From the NCBI RefSeq assembly GCF_036370855.1, contig NC_088111.1, positions 19,813,501 to 19,877,500 of the forward strand: 64,000 nucleotides of DNA. Reading direction: 5' to 3'. Below the pieces are notes generated by a model. That model saw only the letters and a program-made list of their open reading frames with translations. It did no database searches and was not told the origin of the DNA. A program made the position numbers and the translations under genes. The DNA is from Dromaius novaehollandiae (Eukaryota; Chordata; Aves; Casuariiformes; Dromaiidae). Shown here one piece after another: positions 59,501-64,000 of this stretch. Each line of letters begins with the position of its first letter. The stretch's first letter is position 1.

Positions 59501-60698
59501 CTCAGAATGACTAACTTAAAAATCCACAGGAAGAATCAGCAATACGCTCGCCAAAGGTATCTGACAGCCAACACGTCTAGAAGAAGCAACATGGAACAGC
59601 TTAAAAAAAACTGATACTGAACCGCACTCTTCCTGCTGGCCTGTTAGCCAAGGTGCCAGTCATCCCTAGAGTCCATCTGTAAAGTCCACAGGGCACTGGC
59701 GGACATGCACAACACAAACCTTCTCATCCTTGGGTGGACGCCCCCGCTTTCGGGGGCTCTGATCCTGGGCTCTTTTCAAAGGTGATTTTGATCCTCTCTC
59801 TGACGATACAGAAGAGACCCTCTTTTTTCCTTCCCCTGTGCCCTTCTTCAACTTCCCTTCAGACAAACTGGCTTTGCGCTTCTCTTCACCAGCAGATTGC
59901 TTGCCTCTTTCTTCACTGGAATTACGCCGATTCTTCTCTTCATTGGAGTTATGGGAAGACGCCTGAGAGATTACAGAATAGAAGATGGTAAGGAAAGAAG
60001 AGAAGAGCTTGAATGATTTTCATGCAAAACCAAGGATGTGAAGAACCCTGTGCTGATTACTATCAGGCAAACCAACTGCACAGTAACATGAAAACTACAG
60101 ATATCTGTTAGCCCTCTGAAGTCAGTGAATGAAGTTCCTGGTTAACTCTCCTGCAAAAACACATCAGTTTAAGCAACTGATTAAAAGAACAGGCCACCTG
60201 AAGACTCACTAGGAGTGCGTGCACTTGCATGAGCTTCCAGTAGACTAAAGACAAGATCAGGAGATACCAAATTCTAGCCCAAGGTTTAAGACTGATTTAA
60301 CAAATCATCATAAGCAGATCAATTAGCCTCTTCAGTTTCTCCATGAGTATAACAATTTCTTTTTCTACCAGATGAGACTGAATGGAGAGGAAAGAGAGGA
60401 TTGGGGGGGGGGGGGGGGGGGGGCGGGGAAACCAGGGCGGGAACAAAAACCAAAACCCCCAACTTGCCAGAAGAAATCAACTTATTTCAGATGTAAATAC
60501 ATTTGGCCGTTATTCATGCTAAGACTTGTTTTGATGCACACAGTGAAGAACCCACTCACCTGGTCCTTGCCTTTGGTTTTTCTAAGAAACTCCTCTACAG
60601 CATCCACAGCTTGCTGGAAGCGCTTACCCTTGTTAATCTTTATCATTTCCTCTTTGTGAAGGTGATAAGGCTTCAGCTGCTCCACTTTGATCCAAGCA
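47512..60698 (-). CDS. GLYR1: GLYR1 (NPAC/NDF), 3' part: last 13 coding exons
   Basis: This is a chromatin protein that binds H3K36me3 nucleosomes, acts as nucleosome-destabilising factor and is the partner of the H3K4 demethylase LSD2/KDM1B (family knowledge). Thirteen exons total 1507 bases, giving 501 residues and TAG. By human numbering they run from about Ala53 to His553, so the total would equal human length. In order I see the end of the PWWP domain, a long basic/serine-rich linker, an AT-hook KRGRPPK (about 171-177), the LSD2-binding peptide [12 protein letters not shown] (about 214-225), a Rossmann GLGLMG (about 274-279) and the beta-hydroxyacid-dehydrogenase-like domain to the end. 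Where active relatives have the catalytic lysine, this sequence has Met in [12 protein letters not shown], so the domain should be inactive, as in mammals. The first 52 residues or so are outside the window. ROGDI follows downstream on the same strand. Confidence 0.97.
47948..48072 (-). CDS. GLYR1: GLYR1 exon: C-terminal helices
   Basis: This exon completes Asn488, then encodes [20 protein letters not shown] and the stretch to [10 protein letters not shown] (residues 489-529). The acceptor is CTTACAG and the donor is GTGAGA. Confidence 0.96.
48568..48747 (-). CDS. GLYR1: GLYR1 exon: pseudo-catalytic helix
   Basis: This exon encodes [15 protein letters not shown] and the following helix to [11 protein letters not shown], then one base of Asn488. 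Active relatives have Lys at the second M of KMM (human Met437); here it is Met. The acceptor is TCCCAG and the donor is GTAAGG. Confidence 0.96.
49207..49369 (-). CDS. GLYR1: GLYR1 exon: dehydrogenase-like domain
   Basis: This exon is 54 codons plus one base of Gly428. It contains [20 protein letters not shown] and [20 protein letters not shown]. The APVSG motif of the family is intact. The acceptor is TTTCCAG and the donor is GTAATT. Confidence 0.96.
50503..50604 (-). CDS. GLYR1: GLYR1 exon: dehydrogenase-like domain
   Basis: This exon is 34 codons: [20 protein letters not shown], then [22 protein letters not shown] corresponds to the substrate-side strand of beta-hydroxyacid dehydrogenases. 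The acceptor is CCCACAG and the donor is GTAATA. Confidence 0.96.
50907..51017 (-). CDS. GLYR1: GLYR1 exon: dehydrogenase-like domain
   Basis: This exon is 37 codons: [20 protein letters not shown], then [17 protein letters not shown]. It is in phase 0, with acceptor TTTGCAG and donor GTAAGG. Confidence 0.95.
52000..52140. mobile_element. Possible degenerate L3/CR1-like fragment
   Basis: GATCCATCTAGTCAACTGTG, GGCCATCAACAAACACTTAG and a later CCCCAGTATCCTC recall the tail of old amniote CR1/L3 elements. The order is only partly kept, so this is a weak call. Confidence 0.25.
52219..52318 (-). CDS. GLYR1: GLYR1 exon: NAD(P)-fold start
   Basis: After completing Lys269 the exon encodes [20 protein letters not shown] then [19 protein letters not shown] is the dinucleotide-binding glycine motif of the Rossmann fold. 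The acceptor is CCCTCAG and the donor is GTAAGC. Confidence 0.96.
54105..54178 (-). CDS. GLYR1: GLYR1 exon before the dehydrogenase domain
   Basis: This 74-base exon encodes [20 protein letters not shown] and PTDK plus two bases of Lys269. The acceptor is TTTTTCAG and the donor is GTAAGA after an AAAAA run. The phase-2 end matches the next exon. Confidence 0.93.
54265..54315 (-). CDS. GLYR1: GLYR1 small exon
   Basis: This exon is 17 codons: [17 protein letters not shown], in phase 0, with acceptor CATACAG and donor GTAAGG. It is separated from the next exon by an intron of only 86 bases (54179-54264). Confidence 0.93.
55430..55486 (-). CDS. GLYR1: GLYR1 small exon: LSD2-binding peptide
   Basis: This exon is only 57 bases: [19 protein letters not shown], in phase 0, with acceptor TTTGTAG and donor GTGAGG. 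It contains the short segment known from mammalian structural work to dock on LSD2/KDM1B. That segment is unchanged here, although the flanking linker varies. Confidence 0.94.
55920..56025 (-). mobile_element. tRNA-like SINE relic (candidate)
   Basis: On the minus strand this reads GGCTAATGCTTAGGATGCTC, then CATCTGAGAGATGAGGTACC and CGGGCTCCAATCC. The last resembles a degenerate Pol III B box at the right distance from a possible A box. It sits in a GLYR1 intron. The family could not be named. Confidence 0.35.
56130..56163 (-). repeat. 34-base dispersed repeat, copy 1
   Basis: Plus-strand CTCTTTCACTGTGGCTCAGG then GGAATGCCTTTGCT. It matches 61564-61597 with two mismatches over 34 bases. Identity outside this core is not obvious. 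Confidence 0.7.
56341..56412. repeat. AT-rich minisatellite
   Basis: Repeated units resembling ATTGTTAT and ATAATCTTATT in tandem with small variations. Confidence 0.75.
56552..56638 (-). CDS. GLYR1: GLYR1 exon: linker
   Basis: This exon is 29 codons long and in phase 0: [16 protein letters not shown], then [13 protein letters not shown]. The acceptor is CTCCTCAG and the donor is GTGAGA. It is the most diverged exon of the gene relative to the human protein as recalled, which fits a disordered linker. Confidence 0.92.
57061..57090. repeat. GT-rich microsatellite
   Basis: An interrupted GT run, TGTGTGTGTGAGTGCATGCG followed by TGTGTGTGTA. Confidence 0.8.
59720..59962 (-). CDS. GLYR1: GLYR1 exon: basic linker and AT-hook
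   Basis: This exon is 81 codons long and in phase 0. It encodes a serine/lysine/glutamate-rich disordered linker with [20 protein letters not shown] and the AT-hook RGRPPKDEK. Donor GTTTGT is weaker than its neighbours. The linker differs from the mammalian one mainly in its first half. Confidence 0.95.
60403..60428 (+). repeat. G21 run plus CGGGG
   Basis: Twenty-one consecutive G (60403-60423), a C, then four G, about 130 bases from a GLYR1 exon. It could form G-quadruplexes, and its length is also uncertain in any assembly. Confidence 0.85.
60560..60698 (-). CDS. GLYR1: GLYR1 exon: end of PWWP domain
   Basis: The first base completes His52 (human numbering). The exon then encodes residues 53-98, from [20 protein letters not shown] to RKTKGKDQ, with acceptor TTTCTAG and donor GTGAGT. 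It forms the C-terminal helices of the PWWP fold. The preceding exon was not found in the window. Confidence 0.95.
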
Positions 60699-61563
60699 CT
60701 AGAAATCAGAAAAAAGTTAAGTTATATTCTCCAGACAGCAACTTCCTCAACCATCCCACTTCTACAAATACACGGATACAGTTTTTTCCCCTGGAGCAAC
60801 TGATGATAGCAGCCCAAACTCACTTGCTTTCTATAACCTGAAGGGCTGTGATATCTGCATTCACTGAAAACTTTCTTCTGGCACTTTCACTTGGCTTCTC
60901 CCATAAGTTTCATACCCTCCTGCATTAGCACTGCTCCCCTCTAAGCATTATTCATATGATCTGTCAGCAAGTTAGCTTTTAGATATGATCACAGGCAGTT
61001 GTTCAGAGCAAAGGCATCAGAGTGACTGCTTTTACACCATCAGGAAGAACAACCGCAATCAAATGTCTCCACATAAAGTAGCTACTAATATGAATCTTTC
61101 TCCTAAGGCTGTTGCAAGGAGAGGTCACTTAATACTAACCAACCAAACCCTTGTTCAAACACATTGTTTATACACAAGTATCTGCAAAAACAGGAAGAAC
61201 GAATACAAAATTAGATACCTCACAATACAGCTGACCACAGATAAAGTGAGCGCAAACACCATACCTCACTGCAGAGTATGTTTCTGATGTACCTTGATAT
61301 TCTGTACGAAAGCAACAGTTTCACTTTTGAGGAAAAGAACATTTTTCTTCACTGTTGATATCTGATTTAAGATAAACTGGTACTACTGTATTTCATGATT
61401 TAGCAGTAACAAAGAATTCACTTGAGTTGTATGAGGAAGCTCAAACGACCTCATTGTTTCCACTGCTGCTTCAAAGCACTTCTTGACTTTTACCAAATGG
61501 ATAAGCTCTCAAGTACAGGGTGACAACTTCACTTTCCATCAGGTTGGTAAGCTCTTCTACCAC

Positions 61564-61597
61564 TCTTTCACCGTGGCTCAGGGGAATGCTTTTGCTT
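61564..61597 (-). repeat. 34-base dispersed repeat, copy 2
   Basis: Plus-strand CTCTTTCACCGTGGCTCAGG then GGAATGCTTTTGCT. Second copy of the element at 56130-56163, in a different GLYR1 intron and the same orientation. Confidence 0.7.
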
Positions 61598-62541
61598 TTA
61601 CAATTCCCTGTAGCTCTCACAGAGTTTAGACTACCTTCATTTCTAACCAAATTCAAGCCCAGGCTTATCCACCACACTGCTATAAAGCTATTTCCACCCT
61701 GCTATTGAAAATAGTCCTATATAAGCTTTAGAAGAGATTTTCTGAGCTAGGATGGCCAACACTGCTTCTTAGCATACAGTAGCACACAACACAGTATAAA
61801 CCAGTTGAACTGTTTTTACCTGACTCCAAAACATCCCTATTTTACAAACACAGAACAGCCACAATTATGCATTTTAAACATCTCCCAGTGCTGTCTAGCT
61901 CCTGCAAGCAGGTGAAGTGGTTTCATAGCTGCCTTTTCAGGCTTCCATTTGTAAGAATCACACCGTAACAGCTAAACAGAACGTAAAGGTGAAGGTAAAA
62001 AAGGACCAGCACCTTTGCTGGATCTTGGTTGCTGCTCTTCACGAAGTCACAAAGCTCAGTGAACCCTTAAAAATTCCATGGAGTAGTTTCTCTTTACTGG
62101 CACTAGCCATTGTTGGCAGTCGGAAATCAGTTTGGTGAACGTAGACTGAAACTTCTTCAAGTCCCATATGGACAGACAAGACTTCCTGCTGGAAGAGCCT
62201 GTGGCAATACCGGCAGCCTTTCCATACCGCCACTATAATCTACTCCGTGATTCCACCATAGCCCTAAAGCAGAACCCAGTACTCTTTTGCACACAATCCT
62301 TTTGCTTAGTTTACATCATCTTCATGCTAACTGACAGCATTTCTACAACGATTCGAACTGGTACTTCTCAGGCTACAACTTACAGTCCAACAGCTATGCA
62401 GAGATTCTCTCCTAGCCAACCAGAAATCATAAGGAAACATATTTTAAAATCCACTTAGACTGCAAAGTCCAGCTGTGTGACACTCAGAGTGACAAAGCAT
62501 GCCAAGGTACTAAACAACATCAGCTCATAAGAAGCCTTTCC

Positions 62542-62578
62542 ATTTATATAATTTATATATATATATATATATATAAAT
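62542..62578. repeat. AT-rich palindromic microsatellite
   Basis: A TA dinucleotide run flanked by ATTTATA and TATAAAT, forming a near-perfect palindrome. Confidence 0.8.
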
Positions 62579-62903
62579 GAAACAAGATTTTTGAGTACAT
62601 CATAAAAAAAGCATGTTAAATATTTTTCTGAGATATAAATTTCTAAATAAAAATAACCTTCTTTCTACCAAGGTATTCTCTTAGGTTTTTCTCAGCCTGC
62701 ACATCCTATCCCTTCTCACTGCACGTGTCCATTAGTTCCCTTTCCCGTTACTTTTCCTCTGGGATGAAGAAAGGCTGAAGCACAAAGCTTTCTGGCTCCT
62801 GGCTTCAAAGGTGCATCTTGGTGCTTTGAGATCTATTAAGTCTTTGTCCTTTGTGATCCTGAGACAAAATAACAACTGAAAACACAGCCTCAAATGCTGG
62901 CTG

Positions 62904-62946
62904 AGAAAATAAATAAATAAATATATATATGCATGTATGTATGTAT
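62904..62946. repeat. Compound AAAT / TA / TATG microsatellite
   Basis: AAATAAATAAATAAAT, then ATATATAT, then GCATGTATGTATGTA in a row. Confidence 0.75.
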
Positions 62947-63865
62947 CCCTCAGCCTTTTACTTTCCAATTTATCCTTTGTGTGTCATCTACTTGGACTAC
63001 TTTCTACAAGATAGAAACATGTCTTTTGACACTAGATGTCCATAAACCATTTTCATGTAACGTTTCAAGCACCAGAAAATTAAACAACATCCCAAAGTCA
63101 TTTATGTTTATACTGAAGATCCCTCTGTTAAGCGAGAACCTCATAGCCAAAAAGCAATATTTAGATAAGAGGTCTCAAGATGTAACATAGAAAGAAATAC
63201 TATTTCCCTCCTGACTCCGCAATGAATTAATGTCCTAAAAAAGCATTGGTGATATTACATTACTGAAGAGGTTGTATTTAAGATGAGATTGTATTGATAC
63301 TGCTGCACAGAGTCATCTAATATCCATGAAGAAGGAGTGAAATGGAAAGTGAAAAGATAAAGAGCACTATTAAAAGGATATTTTAGTAATGGTTCTGTTT
63401 GCCCATTTCCCCTTACCTTCCCTTCTTCCCTCTACAATGACATTCTTACAAAACCACCACTCACTGTAAAATCCACGTTCTATTCATGAACAATAAACAC
63501 TCAGAAAAGAGATGCAGCTAGAGATGTCAGGTTCAAATCCATGGTACGAGCTTAGCGCAGGTAAGATGACCTCAAAAAACACTTTCTAGTCTCTCTTTCA
63601 GTCTAAAGATACCAATTCCTAATGATAAATTATAGGAACAAAAGTGATAGAACCTCTACATATATATACACATATATACATTTTTTGCAAGCTTTACAGT
63701 TAGGGCTGCAAAATGGTGGCATTGTATCTCCAAGTTTCTCTTAGCAGGTAAACTCCAGAAAAGTTTTCATAAAGTTTACATTGTACTATTTTAGATGCCT
63801 ACATTAAATGCTAACACAAATCAATTTTGAAAGTCAAAAGCAAACAGCTTGGCTACTTAAAACCC

Positions 63866-63899
63866 CAGCGTGTATGAGCACACAGCGTGTATGAGCACA
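63866..63899 (+). repeat. Exact 17-base tandem duplication
   Basis: CAGCGTGTATGAGCACA occurs twice head to tail with no mismatch (63866-63882 and 63883-63899). Confidence 0.9.
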
Positions 63900-64000
63900 C
63901 ACCATAAAAAACAAATGCAGAAATTTAGGCAAGTTTCCTGCTGAGATGATCAGTGTCACGAAGTCTACCTGGAGGCCTGTAAGTAGCGGTGTACCCCAGG

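Larger units (their letters stand above)
47587..60559 (-). other. GLYR1: GLYR1 introns between the listed exons
   Basis: All introns are GT-AG and range from 86 bases (54179-54264) to about 3.1 kb (56639-59719). The latter holds a GT-rich microsatellite (57061-57090) and no recognisable exon. Intron 55487-56551 holds a tRNA-like repeat and the AT-rich minisatellite at 56341-56412. Intron 51018-52218 may hold a degenerate L3/CR1-like stretch at 52000-52140. Intron 59963-60559 holds the long G run. I see nothing notable in the others. Confidence 0.85.
60699..64000 (-). other. GLYR1: GLYR1 upstream intron (continues beyond window)
   Basis: No exon for the missing PWWP residues (about 1-52) was found. 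The stretch holds one copy of a 34-base repeat (61564-61597), a long AT palindrome (62542-62578), AAAT/TA/TATG microsatellites (62904-62946 and 63656-63680) and a 17-base tandem duplication (63866-63899). Confidence 0.7.

Noticed and set aside
62039-62233. 65-codon minus-strand frame with balanced composition in the GLYR1 upstream intron
   Set aside because: I compared it with the missing GLYR1 PWWP N-terminus and found no match. No other family recognised.
60699-64000. Search for the GLYR1 exons encoding residues 1-52
   Set aside because: No sequence encoding the PWWP start (LVWGKL.RYPPWPG type) or the KKCFFVKFFGTEDH segment was found, so they are taken to lie outside the window.
1-64000. 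CRISPR arrays, bacterial operons, tRNA or rRNA genes
   Set aside because: No regular repeat-spacer pattern, no prokaryotic gene layout and no complete tRNA cloverleaf seen. The genome is clearly vertebrate.

Overview
The window looks like a piece of a bird genome. Three things point that way: a CR1 retroposon tail of avian type, sparse intron-rich genes with GT-AG introns, and two genes that are neighbours in the same order and orientation on human 16p13.3. None of the annotated coding sequence is an uninterrupted bacterial-style ORF. Both genes were rebuilt exon by exon from the minus strand. Every splice site used is GT-AG and every exon junction keeps the frame. Family identity and human residue numbers come from memory of the protein families, not from a search.

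Layout. Positions 1 to about 27,100 hold no gene I can recognise. This stretch has short repeats, a perfect hairpin near 8.7 kb, an orphan CpG-rich island near 20.1-20.95 kb, a GC-rich block at 22.2-23.7 kb and a duplicated segment at 25.5/26.3 kb. Positions 27,100-41,230 (minus strand) carry a complete ROGDI gene with 11 coding exons and 286 residues. Its CpG-island promoter contains a full CRE palindrome, and a CR1 element lies in intron 1 beside that island. Positions 41,500-44,150 are intergenic. About 44,150-60,700 (minus strand) hold the last 13 coding exons of GLYR1 (NPAC/NDF), 501 residues from inside the PWWP domain to the stop, with a candidate 3' UTR of about 3.3 kb. From 60,700 to the end is GLYR1 intron. 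The exons for the N-terminal PWWP part lie beyond the window.

How the genes work. GLYR1 is a chromatin protein: a PWWP reader of H3K36me3, an AT-hook, a short peptide that binds the histone demethylase LSD2/KDM1B, and a catalytically dead dehydrogenase domain that makes tetramers. ROGDI is a small cytoplasmic adaptor, related to yeast Rav2, that works with DMXL and WDR7 proteins in V-ATPase assembly. The two products are not known to share a pathway. Their pairing is old conserved synteny, in tandem on one strand, so transcription leaving GLYR1 runs toward the ROGDI promoter. I found no CRISPR array, no defence system and no clearly new multi-gene system. The more interesting leads are noncoding.
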